A stretch of 46,241 nucleotides of DNA from Thermoleophilia bacterium (GTDB taxonomy: Bacteria; Actinomycetota; Thermoleophilia; BMS3ABIN01). This document shows positions 25,208 to 35,669 of the stretch, piece by piece. A program made the translations under genes and the position numbers. Below the pieces are notes generated by a model. That model searched no databases. It was not told the origin of the DNA and saw only the letters and a list, made by a program, of their open reading frames with translations. The stretch spans positions 1 to 46,241 of the forward strand of contig JACWAD010000043.1 in NCBI GenBank assembly GCA_014874175.1, read 5' to 3'. Numbering within the stretch: the stretch's first letter is position 1; each line of letters begins with the position of its first letter.

Positions 25208-26494
25208 TCACCGGGATACGGCTTCTTCCGCCGCCGGCTCAGCGGCAATGTCACTACGGAACTGCATCCCATCAAAATGAAGCCTTGCTACGGCACCATA
25301 TGCTTTCTGGCGCGCTTTCCTGAATGTGCTGTCAAGGGCGCTGATGGCAAGTACCCTGCCGCCGGCGGTGACAAACTTGCCGTCCGCTTCCGCCGTGCCG
25401 GCATGGAAGACCTCGACTCCGGGGAGGCCGCCGTCCAGGTCCAGGCCCGCGATCTCGTCTCCTTTGCTGGAAGAAAGCGGGTAGCCGGCGGAAGCGGCGA
25501 TCACGGTGACGCAGCGCTCGGGGCGCCAGCTGAGATTGTGTCCGGCAAGCGTGCCGGAAGCGCAGGCAAGCATCAGCTCCACCAGGTCGCTCTGAAGCCG
25601 GGGCAGAATTGCCTGCGTCTCGGGATCGCCAAAACGGACGTTGAACTCCAGCACCTTGGGGCCGGCCTCGGTAAGCATCAGCCCGGCGTAAAGAACGCCC
25701 CGGAACTCAATGCCGCGCCGCTTCAGCTCGGCCACCACCGGGCGATGCACCATTTCGATGATCTCATCAACCAACTGCGGCGGCACCCTCGGAACCGGGC
25801 TGTAGCAGCCCATGCCGCCGGTGTTGGGGCCGCGGTTGCCGTCGTAAATCCTTTTGTAATCCTGAGCCGGCTCCAGCGGTAGGATGGTATCGCCGTCGCA
25901 TAGCGCCAGCACCGAGCACTCGTGGCCAACGAGGCATTCCTCGACCAGCACCTCCAGGCCGGCCTCGCCAAAGGACCGCTCCACGAAGCAGCGCTCCAGC
26001 GCATCGCGGGCCTCCTCGGGCTGCTGGGCGATGATGACTCCCTTGCCCGCCGCCAGGCCGTTGGCCTTGATCACCACGGGAAAGATACTGTCCTCAATGT
26101 GCGCCGCAGCGGCGGCATATTCGCTGAAGCGGGAGTATCCAGCTGTCGGCACCCCGGCGGCGTCCATGACCTCCTTGGCGAATCTTTTGCTGCCCTCGAG
26201 CATGGCCGCGTCACGGCGCGGGCCGAAGACGGTAAAGCCGGCATCGATGACCGCGTCGGCCAGCCCGGCGCAGAGCGGCGCCTCCGGACCGACCACCACC
26301 AGGCCGGGGCGGGTCTTTCGGGCAAAGCCAACGATTCCCTCTATGTCAGCATCGGACACGGAGTGGCAGACAGCCTGCCGGGAGATGCCGGCGTTGCCGG
26401 GGGCGCAGTGAACTTCCGAAACCAGGCTGCTGGCCACGGCTTTCTTGACAATGGCGTGCTCACGGCCGCCCGAGCCTATTACGAGGACGCGCAT
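25208..26494 (-). CDS. purD: Phosphoribosylamine-glycine ligase (GAR synthetase)
   Basis: PurD joins glycine to phosphoribosylamine with ATP. The 428-aa ATP-grasp enzyme has RVLVIGSGGREHAI at the N-terminus, VIKANGLAAGKGV in the ATP-grasp domain, GGMGCYSPVP and EFNVRFGDPETQ. It is the first gene of a purD-purE unit. Its transcript appears to begin with a long hairpin (26583-26654) behind a sigma70-like promoter. Confidence 0.98.
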   Translation of the reverse strand: MRVLVIGSGGREHAIVKKAVASSLVSEVHCAPGNAGISRQAVCHSVSDADIEGIVGFARKTRPGLVVVGPEAPLCAGLADAVIDAGFTVFGPRRDAAMLEGSKRFAKEVMDAAGVPTAGYSRFSEYAAAAAHIEDSIFPVVIKANGLAAGKGVIIAQQPEEARDALERCFVERSFGEAGLEVLVEECLVGHECSVLALCDGDTILPLEPAQDYKRIYDGNRGPNTGGMGCYSPVPRVPPQLVDEIIEMVHRPVVAELKRRGIEFRGVLYAGLMLTEAGPKVLEFNVRFGDPETQAILPRLQSDLVELMLACASGTLAGHNLSWRPERCVTVIAASAGYPLSSSKGDEIAGLDLDGGLPGVEVFHAGTAEADGKFVTAGGRVLAISALDSTFRKARQKAYGAVARLHFDGMQFRSDIAAEPAAEEAVSR

Positions 26495-26582
26495 GGCTTT
26501 AATCCTTTAATCCCATTCTCCCTGTATGAAATGGTTTTTCCGCAGGCATGGATCTTTATGTCACAATCACGCGGTTCGTAAG

Positions 26583-26654
26583 GGATGGCGGGCTGTGTTC
26601 CGCGGAGCGGTTCTCCCCGAGTCAAAAAAACGCGCGGGACCCAGCCCGCCATCC
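26583..26654 (-). promoter_or_regulatory. 72-nt long-stem hairpin in the purD-purE leader
   Basis: On the minus strand GGATGGCGGGCTG pairs perfectly with CAGCCCGCCATCC. The stem then continues with only two mismatches over eight or nine more pairs to CCGCG/CGCGG. The loop contains TTTTTTT. A shorter local stem, GCGGG-ctgggt-CCCGC, stands 3 nt before that T7 tract and resembles a weak intrinsic terminator. The structure starts about 8 nt after the predicted transcription start and ends 88 nt before purD. Confidence 0.55.
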
Positions 26655-26668
26655 TCTTCGCCTGCGTT

Positions 26669-26697
26669 ATTTTATATTGCCCGCGAACCTCGCTCAA
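26669..26697 (-). promoter_or_regulatory. Putative promoter of purD-purE
   Basis: TTGAGC (26692-26697), a 17-nt spacer and TAAAAT (26669-26674) read on the minus strand, just upstream of the long leader hairpin. Confidence 0.5.
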
Positions 26698-26756
26698 GAA
26701 GCCTGCCCGCCGGGTAAGATATACTGACTGAACTTGCAAACACCGAAAGTGAACAA

Positions 26757-27851
<1,095 letters not shown>

Positions 27852-27870
27852 GAATCATTTCCGGTTAACA

Positions 27871-27985
27871 AATGCTGAATGCGGATTTTGGGTTGCGGAA
27901 TGAAACCCCAAAGGCTATAACCGATTTGTTTTTTCATTCCCCATTCCGAATCCGGGGAATTTAAATCTTCCGTATTCCGAATTTT

Positions 27986-27987
<2 letters not shown>
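27871..27987. repeat. Heptad-type array between ychF and purA
   Basis: GCTGAAT GCGGATT TTGGGTT GCGGAAT lies at 27873-27900. ATTCCCC ATTCCGA ATCCGGG GAATTTA ... ATTCCGA ATTTTTT runs from 27936 up to the purA stop codon. Units are degenerate but keep a 7-nt step, and the arms are partly inverted. Nothing else is visible in this gap. Confidence 0.55.
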
Positions 27988-29329
<1,342 letters not shown>

Positions 29330-29413
29330 TTATCAGACTCGTTGTTGTGAGCTGAGTACGCGGTTACATGGGTTTGCCGCCGCGCCAAGACCCCGAACCC
29401 GAATTTCGAAAGA

Positions 29414-29449
29414 TAAAACTTGGAACTGGAAACCAGGAACTAGGAACTT
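29414..29449. repeat. Heptad repeat array starting at the oxidoreductase stop codon
   Basis: On the minus strand the TAA stop is followed at once by GTTCCTA GTTCCTG GTTTCCA GTTCCAA GTTTTAT. Five 7-nt units all start with GTT. Confidence 0.75.
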
Positions 29450-30852
29450 AGCTTTTCCGCCGCCGCCCGCGCCGCCACAACGCCGGACGCCGCGGCCTGC
29501 ACGAGCCCGCGGGTGACGCCGGCGCCATCGCCGACAGCATACAGGTTCCCGACTTTTGTCTCCAGCGACCGCCTCAGCTTCAGCCGCGCCGAATAGAACT
29601 TTACCTCGACACCGTAAAGCAGCGTCTCGCGCGAGTTGACGCCGGGCACAAGCTCGTCCATTGCTTCCAGCATGTCAAGAATGTTGCGCAGATGGCGGAA
29701 CGGCAGCACGAAGGAAAGGTCGCCGGGCGTGCATTTTTTCAGCGTTGGCTGCACGGTGCTGCGCGCCAGGCGGGCCGTGGTTGTCCTTTGACCGATCTGC
29801 AGATCGCCCAGCCGCTGCACGATGATGTCCTCACCCAGCAGGTTGGCAAGCCGGGCGATGGAGCGGCCGTAGGAAAGGGGATCCTTGAAGGGCTCCGTGA
29901 ACCTTGTGCTGACCAGCAGGGCAAAGTTGGTGTAACCGGAGCCATGGTCACTGTAGCTGTGGCCGTTGACCGTGATTACGTCGCCGTACGCCTCCTTGGA
30001 GACATAGCCCTCAGGATTCATGCAGAAGGTGCGCACCTGGTCCTCAAACGTCCTGGAATAATGAAGCAATTTGGCCTCGTAAAGCGCTTCGGTCAAGGGT
30101 TTCATGATTAAGGATGGAACCTCAACCCTGACACCAATGTCAACGGCGTTATTGACCATGCCGATGCCGAGCGCCTGCGCCTGGCCGACAAACCAGTCCG
30201 CGCCTTCCCTGCCGGGAGCGGCAATAATAACCTTTGCCCGGATGGCGGTCCCGTCATCGAGCTCAACCCCCGCCGCCTTGCCGGACTCCACCAGGATCTT
30301 GCCCACGGGCGTACGGGTCGCCACCTCAACCTTGCCGTCCAGGTCATCGCGCATTGCCTGAAGCACCACCGGGCAACGGTCGGTGCCCATGTGGCGGATA
30401 GGATCAGAGATCAACTTCAGGCCGGCCAGCATGGCCCGCTGCCGGATTTCCTCAACCAGGTCGCGGTCAGCGCCGTGGACGTGGCGGGGGGCGCCGTATC
30501 TGAGAAAGGTCTCGTCAACATAGTTGATAAGCTGGACGAGTTGCTTAAGCCCGACAAACTCACCCAGCCAGCCGCCCACTTGCGGCGACAGCGTCAGCTT
30601 GCCGTCGCTAAAGGCGCCAGCGCCCCCCCAGCCGCAGGTGACCGAGCATGGGCGGCAGCCGATCTCGCAGCCGACCAGGTGCTCACCCCGCACCGGGCAT
30701 TTGCGCCTGGCCATCTCAAAACCCTTCTCCAGGATGAGCACACGCCAGTCATTCTTGCGTGTTAACTCAAGTGCGGCAAAGATACCGGCAGGCCCGGCGC
30801 CGACGATGACAGCATCGTATATCTCACTGCTAAATTTGTGGCGAGGAGTCAC
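29440..30852 (-). CDS. FAD-dependent dehydrogenase (COG2509-like)
   Basis: This is a flavoprotein oxidoreductase of unknown substrate. About 470 aa remain when counted from GTG 30852. The N-terminal FAD fold is YDAVIVGAGPAGIFAALEL. A Cys-rich stretch follows (KCPVRGEHLVGCEIGCRPCSVTCGWGGAGAFSDGKL), then IIAAPGREGADW and a C-terminal FAD motif VGNLYAVGDGAGVTRGLVQAAASG. This architecture matches the uncharacterised NAD(P)/FAD-dependent dehydrogenases of COG2509. The tracked start 132 nt upstream adds a Trp-rich unconserved leader, which I exclude, although the ribosome site for 30852 is weak. It follows the GYD gene on the minus strand by about 150 nt. Confidence 0.88.
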   Translation of the reverse strand: MTPRHKFSSEIYDAVIVGAGPAGIFAALELTRKNDWRVLILEKGFEMARRKCPVRGEHLVGCEIGCRPCSVTCGWGGAGAFSDGKLTLSPQVGGWLGEFVGLKQLVQLINYVDETFLRYGAPRHVHGADRDLVEEIRQRAMLAGLKLISDPIRHMGTDRCPVVLQAMRDDLDGKVEVATRTPVGKILVESGKAAGVELDDGTAIRAKVIIAAPGREGADWFVGQAQALGIGMVNNAVDIGVRVEVPSLIMKPLTEALYEAKLLHYSRTFEDQVRTFCMNPEGYVSKEAYGDVITVNGHSYSDHGSGYTNFALLVSTRFTEPFKDPLSYGRSIARLANLLGEDIIVQRLGDLQIGQRTTTARLARSTVQPTLKKCTPGDLSFVLPFRHLRNILDMLEAMDELVPGVNSRETLLYGVEVKFYSARLKLRRSLETKVGNLYAVGDGAGVTRGLVQAAASGVVAARAAAEKLSS

Positions 30853-31006
30853 ACTGCCTATTTTATCAAAGCCGGAGGCTGCAGGCGTCCTACGGGCGCC
30901 GCGGTCAGCTTCAGCCGGGAAGGAAAACAGCAGCAGCCAGCAGGACTGCAGCCAGCGCAGCCAGCCATCTGGCATCCTGATCAAGCACCCATCTCACGGA
31001 ATTCTC

Positions 31007-31294
31007 CTATCCCTTGATATCAGCTATAAGCTGATCGACGGGCACAGCCGGCATTGTTTGCAGTTGCACCGACCCCCGTGAGCCGATCTCGACTGACATC
31101 TTCACAATTACGTCGTTATTGTCAGCTTCGAGGATGTTGACAAAGTCATACTGTCCCAGGACTGCATACTGCGCCAGCACCTTGACGCCCATTGCTTCCA
31201 GATCATGATTGACTTCCTTGATTCGCTCCGGGTTTTTCTTGATGGTCTTGCTGCCCTCTTCCGTCAACTTGCTGAGCGCAACATATACTGGCAT
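31007..31294 (-). CDS. GYD-domain protein
   Basis: This 95-aa single-domain member of the GYD family (PF08734) has a ferredoxin-like fold and unknown function. It shows the family pattern YVALSKLTEEGSKTIKKNPERIKE, the motif VLGQYDFVNILEA at the GYD position, and a final P.VPVDQLIADI helix. ATG 31294 has AAGGAG 5 nt upstream. It lies upstream of the FAD dehydrogenase on the same strand and may share its transcript. No active-site residues are established for the family. Confidence 0.88.
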   Translation of the reverse strand: MPVYVALSKLTEEGSKTIKKNPERIKEVNHDLEAMGVKVLAQYAVLGQYDFVNILEADNNDVIVKMSVEIGSRGSVQLQTMPAVPVDQLIADIKG

Positions 31295-31457
31295 GTCTTC
31301 TCCTTTCTTCAGGTGGACAGGGCGTTTTCAAGCCAGAAAGCGCCATTTGCAAGGTAAGACACGATACCCGCAAGGGCCGCGGCCTAATCACCGGCAATGC
31401 CGCATATAATTTTTCCGGGCAGGGAATTATCAAAGTGCCCACCCGGGAGCTCCCGGA

Positions 31458-31676
31458 ATGTCTTCGGCAGCGCTTATCCTGAAAATAATTCTCGCCTTTG
31501 TCCGCCGCTACGGCAAGGTTGCGCCCCGTGAAGTCGCCGGAGTTTTTTCTCTGCCGGCAGAAGAGGCGGACGAGTGGGAGAGACTCGAGGCAAAAGGTCA
31601 GCTCAAGAAGCAAAAAGCCGGAAACGGCTGGTTTTATTTGACCCTTACGAATGCACCACGGGAATCGGCAGGATAA
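31458..31676 (+). CDS. Hypothetical winged-helix-like small protein
   Basis: I do not recognise a family for this 72-aa protein. The first helix is hydrophobic, then REVAGVFSLPAEEADEWERLEAKGQLKKQKAGNGWFYLTL reads like a small winged helix (helix, helix, wing). It could be a DNA-binding regulator or a FeoC-like protein. ATG 31458 has a GGGAG-like box. Its end overlaps the convergent gene at 31645 by 32 nt. Confidence 0.5.
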   Translation: MSSAALILKIILAFVRRYGKVAPREVAGVFSLPAEEADEWERLEAKGQLKKQKAGNGWFYLTLTNAPRESAG

Positions 31677-31992
31677 GAACAAGGATTGCAATCAGGGCGG
31701 CAAAGGAAAATGAGGCCACGCCGGCCGCCCAGCGCCGGTTGCGCCGGCGGTTATCCGGGAAAAATCTGTTCAGCGCTTTCAGGTGGGCAAAAGACTGCAG
31801 TGCGAGAAACACGACCGGCGCCGCCCAGAAGGCAACCCAGAACAGGGACGATGAGGCCGGCAAGAGATGGCGCGCCATCAGGCTTGCGAGCGGCGAAAAC
31901 ATGTAACCTTCTCCCAAAATCACCAGGGCGAGCCCCCAGGCAAGATTAAAGAGAATCCGGTTCTGCTTGTCGATTTTTAGGTCATTAACCAA
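31645..31992 (-). CDS. Hypothetical membrane protein, three TM segments
   Basis: The product of about 115 aa has three hydrophobic stretches: ILFNLAWGLALVILGEGYMF, LFWVAFWAAPVVFLALQSF and AAGVASFSFAALIAILVLILPI. An Arg-rich loop lies before the last one. No family is recognised. The tracked start (32091) would translate the 69-bp dispersed repeat at 31998-32066, so I place the start at or after TTG 31992. It is the gene downstream of recR on the minus strand, across repeat-filled DNA. Confidence 0.55.
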   Translation of the reverse strand: MVNDLKIDKQNRILFNLAWGLALVILGEGYMFSPLASLMARHLLPASSSLFWVAFWAAPVVFLALQSFAHLKALNRFFPDNRRRNRRWAAGVASFSFAALIAILVLILPIPVVHS

Positions 31993-31997
31993 GTTTC

Positions 31998-32066
31998 CAG
32001 TTCCCGGCTTCAAGCTGCCGGGTTGCGCTTTTCGCTCCGAAATCGGTGTGATTTTTGGTTTATCCA
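31998..32066. repeat. 69-bp dispersed intergenic repeat, copy 1
   Basis: CAGTTCCCGGCTTCAAGCTGCCGGG...GCTCCGAAATCGGTGTG is identical over about 53 bp to copy 2 at 33516-33585. It then diverges by a T-run length and ends GGTTTATCCA in both. It contains a CCCGGC/GCCGGG hairpin and is flanked by heptad units. Confidence 0.8.
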
Positions 32067-32151
32067 GCATCCTGAATCCAGAATCCGGCATCTGTTTTAC
32101 ATGGTTTTTGGTTCATTCAATGTCCAATATTCAAAGTCCAATATCCGGGTT
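32061..32151. repeat. Heptad repeat arrays between recR and the membrane protein gene
   Basis: ATCCAGC ATCCTGA ATCCAGA ATCCGGC lies at 32062-32090. ATGTCCA ATATTCA AAGTCCA ATATCCG lies at 32119-32147 and ends four bases from the recR stop codon. Confidence 0.75.
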
Positions 32152-32744
32152 TAGATTTCCCGCCGCCCCAGCATCGCCCGGCTGACCGTCGCCTCGTCGG
32201 CATACTCAAGGTCGGCCCCGACTGGCAGGCCGCTGGCCAGCCGCGTCACTCTCACCTTGCCGCGCAGCTCCTCGGCAATGAACATCGCCGTGGATTCCCC
32301 CGAAGTGTTTGGGTTGGTGGCCAGAATGACCTCTGCAACCTCGCCTTTTCCCACACGGTCCACCAGCTCCCTGATGTGCAGGTGCTCGGGATCGACCCCG
32401 TCGAGGGGAGACAGCGCACCGCCAAGCACATGATAGAGTCCCCGGTAATCGCCGCCTTTTTCAATCGGAATAATGTCGCTGGGCTCCTCAACAACACAGA
32501 TGAGCGAGGCGTCACGGCGCGGATCGCGGCAATAAATGCAAAGGTCATCCTCGCTGAAATTAAAACACCGGCGGCAGAAGTGGATCTTCTCCTTGACGTC
32601 AACAATTGCCTGCGACAGAAACCCCGCTTCTTCCGGGGGCTGGCCCAAAATGAAAAAAGCGATCCGCTGCGCCGAGCGGCGGCCAATGCCGGGCAGCTTT
32701 GCCAGCTCGGTTATCAGTTGTTCAACAGAATCGGGGAAAGCCAT
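32151..32744 (-). CDS. recR: Recombination mediator protein RecR
   Basis: RecR works with RecO and RecF in loading RecA at gaps. The 197-aa product has the helix-hairpin-helix KLPGIGRRSAQRIAFF, a zinc finger (CRRC...CIYC), and a Toprim domain with CVVEEPSDI and ATNPNTSGESTAMFI. It sits downstream of dnaX and ybaB as in many Gram-positives. ATG 32744 has no ribosome site; it is directly preceded by heptad units (..TGAACAT TGAACTT TGAACC-ATG). Length is normal. Confidence 0.97.
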   Translation of the reverse strand: MAFPDSVEQLITELAKLPGIGRRSAQRIAFFILGQPPEEAGFLSQAIVDVKEKIHFCRRCFNFSEDDLCIYCRDPRRDASLICVVEEPSDIIPIEKGGDYRGLYHVLGGALSPLDGVDPEHLHIRELVDRVGKGEVAEVILATNPNTSGESTAMFIAEELRGKVRVTRLASGLPVGADLEYADEATVSRAMLGRREI

Positions 32745-32767
32745 GGTTCAAAGTTCAATGTTCATCC
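32745..32767. repeat. Heptad repeat array abutting the recR start codon
   Basis: GTTCAAA GTTCAAT GTTCATC (plus strand) begins at the base next to the recR ATG. Confidence 0.65.
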
Positions 32768-33164
32768 AATTCATTCAGGAATGAGCTCGGGGTTTGTATG
32801 GGTTTGCCTATGTCCTGCTATGTCCTGCCTATGTCCGGCCGACTCCGCAGCGTCGGACGGCGGTCAGTGACTGGAAAAACTTTTCTTGGCTCCGCAACCC
32901 GGCCCTTAAGAGCCTCAGACATGCTCGCCGGGAGAAAGTTCTTAGGGCCATCGCTGCCGTCCTCCTTGCTCCGCTTCGGCCTCCCTACGGCCAGATCTCG
33001 GCAAGCCCCTCGCATTTTTTCCTGACTATCATGAGTGAATAGGTGATCAGTAAATTTAAAGTTCAAAGTTCAAAAAAATAGCAAAAATATTCACTGCCAT
33101 CCTCCACTGCACCCACGCTCCTCCAAGTTCTTCTTTGAACTTTGAACCCGGAGCTCGAGACAAT
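32768..33164. other. ybaB-recR gap, 397 bp, no supported gene
   Basis: The stretch holds a small tandem repeat (TATGTCCTGC TATGTCCTGC CTATGTCCGG near 32810-32840) and heptad units at 33052-33077 (AATTTAA AGTTCAA AGTTCAA) and 33134-33150 (TTTGAAC TTTGAAC). An 82-codon frame on each strand has no ribosome site or family resemblance. The gap is odd because ybaB and recR are normally nearly contiguous. Confidence 0.5.
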
Positions 33165-33479
33165 TTACATGCCGGGAATATTCAGGCCGCCCGTAAGCCC
33201 GCCCAGCTTGCGGGAAGCCAGCTCCTGCGCCGCCCTGAGCGCTTCGTTGGTTGCAGCCAGCACCATGTCCTCCAGCATTTCTGTATCTTCCGGGTCAACC
33301 GCCTGGGGATCGATCTTGATTGAAACAATTTTTAAATCGCCCGTCGCCCTGACGCTGACCATGCCGCCGCCGGCGCTGGCCTCAACCTCTTCATGGGCCA
33401 GTTCCTCCTGCGCCTTGGCCATCTGCTTCTGCATCTGCTGCATCTGCTTCATCATCTTGCCCATGTTCATGTTCTGCAT
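33165..33479 (-). CDS. ybaB: Nucleoid-associated protein, YbaB/EbfC family
   Basis: This small dimeric DNA-binding protein is usually encoded with dnaX and recR. The 104-aa product has a Met/Gln-rich N-terminal helix (MGKMMKQMQQMQKQMAKAQEEL) and the family core VSVRATGDLKIVSIKIDPQAVDPED...ATNEALRAAQEL. ATG 33479 has GGGAGGAG 5 nt upstream. The tracked start five codons earlier overlaps that box and is rejected. Dispersed repeats fill both of its flanks. Confidence 0.95.
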   Translation of the reverse strand: MQNMNMGKMMKQMQQMQKQMAKAQEELAHEEVEASAGGGMVSVRATGDLKIVSIKIDPQAVDPEDTEMLEDMVLAATNEALRAAQELASRKLGGLTGGLNIPGM

Positions 33480-33515
33480 CTTAGCTCCTCCCAACCCGCA
33501 AATGAGGCATCAACA

Positions 33516-33585
33516 CAGTTCCCGGCTTCAAGCTGCCGGGTTGCGCTTTTCGCTCCGAAATCGGTGTGGTTTTTTGGTTTATCCA
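33516..33585. repeat. 69-bp dispersed intergenic repeat, copy 2
   Basis: This is the second copy of the repeat at 31998-32066, in the same orientation and again in the gap before a replication/repair gene end. It runs directly into a heptad array. Confidence 0.8.
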
Positions 33586-33615
33586 AAGTCCAATATCCAA
33601 AGTCCAGCATCCGCT
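33581..33615. repeat. Heptad repeat array after the dnaX stop codon
   Basis: ATCCAAA GTCCAAT ATCCAAA GTCCAGC ATCCGCT (plus strand) ends at the dnaX stop codon (33617). Confidence 0.8.
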
Positions 33616-33616
33616 T

Positions 33617-35242
33617 TTAGATTTCTTCCGCTCCCAGCTCTTCCTTGATCATGGTTATGACTTCCTCAGAGCTAGGCGGTTTTGACTTTTTCACTGGTGC
33701 CAGCCCTTCGCTGATGGTGCAGATCAGCCTGATGTCGGAACCGGTCACCTCTTTCAGCGCCTCAGTGACAATGGCCGCGTAAGCCGGTTTTTCCACCTGC
33801 CCTTTATGAAACTCGGCGTCCGCCGGGAAACCGATGGTAAGCACATTGCCGTCTAAATCGACGGGCCTGGATTCCTGCAGTAATGAATATACCGGGATCT
33901 TTTTTTTCTTCACCTGGGAAAGAATAACTCCCCAGGCGCGGGAAATTTTATCAATGGTAAGCTCCGGTTTAACCTGTCCGGCCGCCGCCCGTGCCGGTTC
34001 TGACGCAGAGGCTGTGCTGGCGCCGCGGACATCTTCTGCCTGCGCCGGCGCATCGCGAACGACCCCGGCGCTGTCCGGCCTGCCGGCCTGCCCCAGGCTG
34101 CCTTCCTCCAGCCGCTCCAGCCGGAACAGCAACGATCTCGCGGACAGGTCAACTTCCGGGCGGGTGATGGCAATAAAGGCCAGCTCCAGCTGCAGGCGCG
34201 GGTCGCTGCCCAGCCTGATTTCACCCTGAGCCTTCAGGATCAGTTCAATGAAGCGCATCACCTGGGCGGGCGCCAGCAGCCGTGACTGGCCCCTAAGGCG
34301 GACGATTTCCTCAGCCGGCACTGCTTCCAGCACGGCGCCGGCATCATCCAGTTGCTGCAGCAGAAAAATGTGACGCAGGTGGCCGATGAGCTCTCCGGCA
34401 AACTGCCCCAGATCCCGGCCCTGTCCGGCCAGGCGGTCGATAAACAGGAGGGCGCCGCGCACGTCTGATTCGGCAACTATGTCAACTGCCTCAAGCAGGA
34501 GATCCGAGGGAGTGGCGCCCAGAAGCGAGAGCACATCGGCCACGGAGATCTTGCCTTCACAGTAACTCGCCAGCTGGTCCAGAGTGCCGATGGCGTCCCG
34601 GAAGGCGCCGGCCGAGTTGCGGGCGATTGCAGCCAGGCCGGCTTCGTCAATGGCGATGCCCTCGGTGGCGGCGATATGCTGAAGCACTTTAAGCACCATG
34701 TCCGCGGTGGGGCGCCGAAACTCAAATTTTTGACAACGCGACTTGATCGTGGGTATAACCTTGTGAGCCTCGGTGGTGCAAAGCACAAAAATCACATGCG
34801 CCGGCGGCTCCTCCAGCACCTTCAGGAAAGCGTTGGAGGCCTCCTTGGTGAGCATGTGCGCCTCATCAAGAATATAGACCTTGGCGCGTCCGCCCACCGG
34901 TGAGAAAGCCACCTTGTCGCGGATGTCACGAATGTCGTCGATGCCGCGGTTGCTGGCGGCGTCCATCTCGATGACGTCCAGCGACGTGCCGGCGCTGATG
35001 CCGGTACAGCTCTCGCACTGGCCGCAGGGATGCGCCGCCGGCCCCTGGGCGCAGTTGAGCGCCTTGGCCAGCAGCTTGGCTGTGGAAGTCTTTCCGGTCC
35101 CGCGGGAGCCGGCAAAAAGGTAGGCATGGCTCACCTTGCCGGCGGCGATGGCGTTCTCAAGCGTCCGCGTAACATGCTCTTGGCCAACGACCTCCTCAAA
35201 CGTGGCGGGGCGGTACTTGCGATATAAAGACAGATGTGACAT
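33617..35242 (-). CDS. dnaX: DNA polymerase III subunit gamma/tau
   Basis: DnaX is the clamp-loader ATPase of the replicative polymerase. The 541-aa product has LYRKYRPATFEEVVGQEHV, Walker A GSRGTGKTST, a zinc module CAQGPAAHPCGQCESC, Walker B YILDEAHML and the sensor TTEAHKVIPTIKSRCQ. The clamp-loader domain III follows, then a Pro/Ala-rich linker and a tau-like C-terminal domain (about 430-541). It lies next to the SRP RNA gene, a common Gram-positive arrangement, and reads into ybaB and recR. I did not see an obvious frameshift signal for making gamma. Confidence 0.97.
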   Translation of the reverse strand: MSHLSLYRKYRPATFEEVVGQEHVTRTLENAIAAGKVSHAYLFAGSRGTGKTSTAKLLAKALNCAQGPAAHPCGQCESCTGISAGTSLDVIEMDAASNRGIDDIRDIRDKVAFSPVGGRAKVYILDEAHMLTKEASNAFLKVLEEPPAHVIFVLCTTEAHKVIPTIKSRCQKFEFRRPTADMVLKVLQHIAATEGIAIDEAGLAAIARNSAGAFRDAIGTLDQLASYCEGKISVADVLSLLGATPSDLLLEAVDIVAESDVRGALLFIDRLAGQGRDLGQFAGELIGHLRHIFLLQQLDDAGAVLEAVPAEEIVRLRGQSRLLAPAQVMRFIELILKAQGEIRLGSDPRLQLELAFIAITRPEVDLSARSLLFRLERLEEGSLGQAGRPDSAGVVRDAPAQAEDVRGASTASASEPARAAAGQVKPELTIDKISRAWGVILSQVKKKKIPVYSLLQESRPVDLDGNVLTIGFPADAEFHKGQVEKPAYAAIVTEALKEVTGSDIRLICTISEGLAPVKKSKPPSSEEVITMIKEELGAEEI

Positions 35243-35300
35243 TAGCCGGAATATTAGAGATCTCGATACTGGACAAAGACATGGGTGCTGGTGGCTTTAT

Positions 35301-35331
35301 CCATCCAATGTCCACCATCCACCATCCGCTT
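35301..35331. repeat. Heptad repeat array between SRP RNA and dnaX
   Basis: ATCCAAT GTCCACC ATCCACC ATCCGCT (plus strand) ends next to the 3' end of the SRP RNA. Confidence 0.65.
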
Positions 35332-35334
35332 TTT

Positions 35335-35605
35335 GACCGTGCACCCACCGTTGAAACAAGGCTTCCGGGCGTGCACCAGGCAGACGGCTCCGGCCAGGCA
35401 ACCCTGCGGCACATGAAAGAGATCGCTTACCGCTGCTTCCTTCCGGACCTGACGGGGTTCACGACGTTCCATTGCGCAGGACCTGACCTTCAGCACCGCC
35501 GGCAAGGCCACTGGCCCCGCAGGCCTGCCCCGAAGGTGGGAGTTCAGCCCCGCTGTAGCGGATTGCGGGTACAGGGCACCGCTGGCTCCCCGCCTAGCAC
35601 GGTCA
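35335..35605 (-). ncRNA. ffs: Signal recognition particle RNA, large bacterial type with Alu domain
   Basis: The minus strand contains the universally conserved S-domain GTCAGGTCCGGAAGGAAGCAGC and an Alu-domain 5' part (GTGCTAGGCGGGGAG...CCTGTACCCGCAATCCGCTACAGCGGGG) like that of B. subtilis scRNA. The termini GACCGTGC and GCACGGTC pair and define about 271 nt, the size of the Gram-positive form. It binds Ffh and directs membrane proteins to the Sec translocon. It precedes dnaX. A promoter fits at 35611-35639. Confidence 0.95.
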
Positions 35606-35610
35606 CTAGT

Positions 35611-35639
35611 ATCTTAGATAGAAACCGGCGGCAACGCAA
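35611..35639 (-). promoter_or_regulatory. Promoter of the SRP RNA gene
   Basis: TTGCGT (35634-35639), a 17-nt spacer and TAAGAT (35611-35616) lie 5-6 nt before the paired 5' end of the RNA. Confidence 0.65.
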
Positions 35640-35669
35640 TTCAACGCAATCATGAATGCACCAAGAACA

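Noticed and set aside
32818-33066. 82-aa minus-strand and overlapping plus-strand ORFs in the ybaB-recR gap
   Set aside because: There is no ribosome site or recognisable domain, and the region is repeat-rich. I treat it as non-coding.
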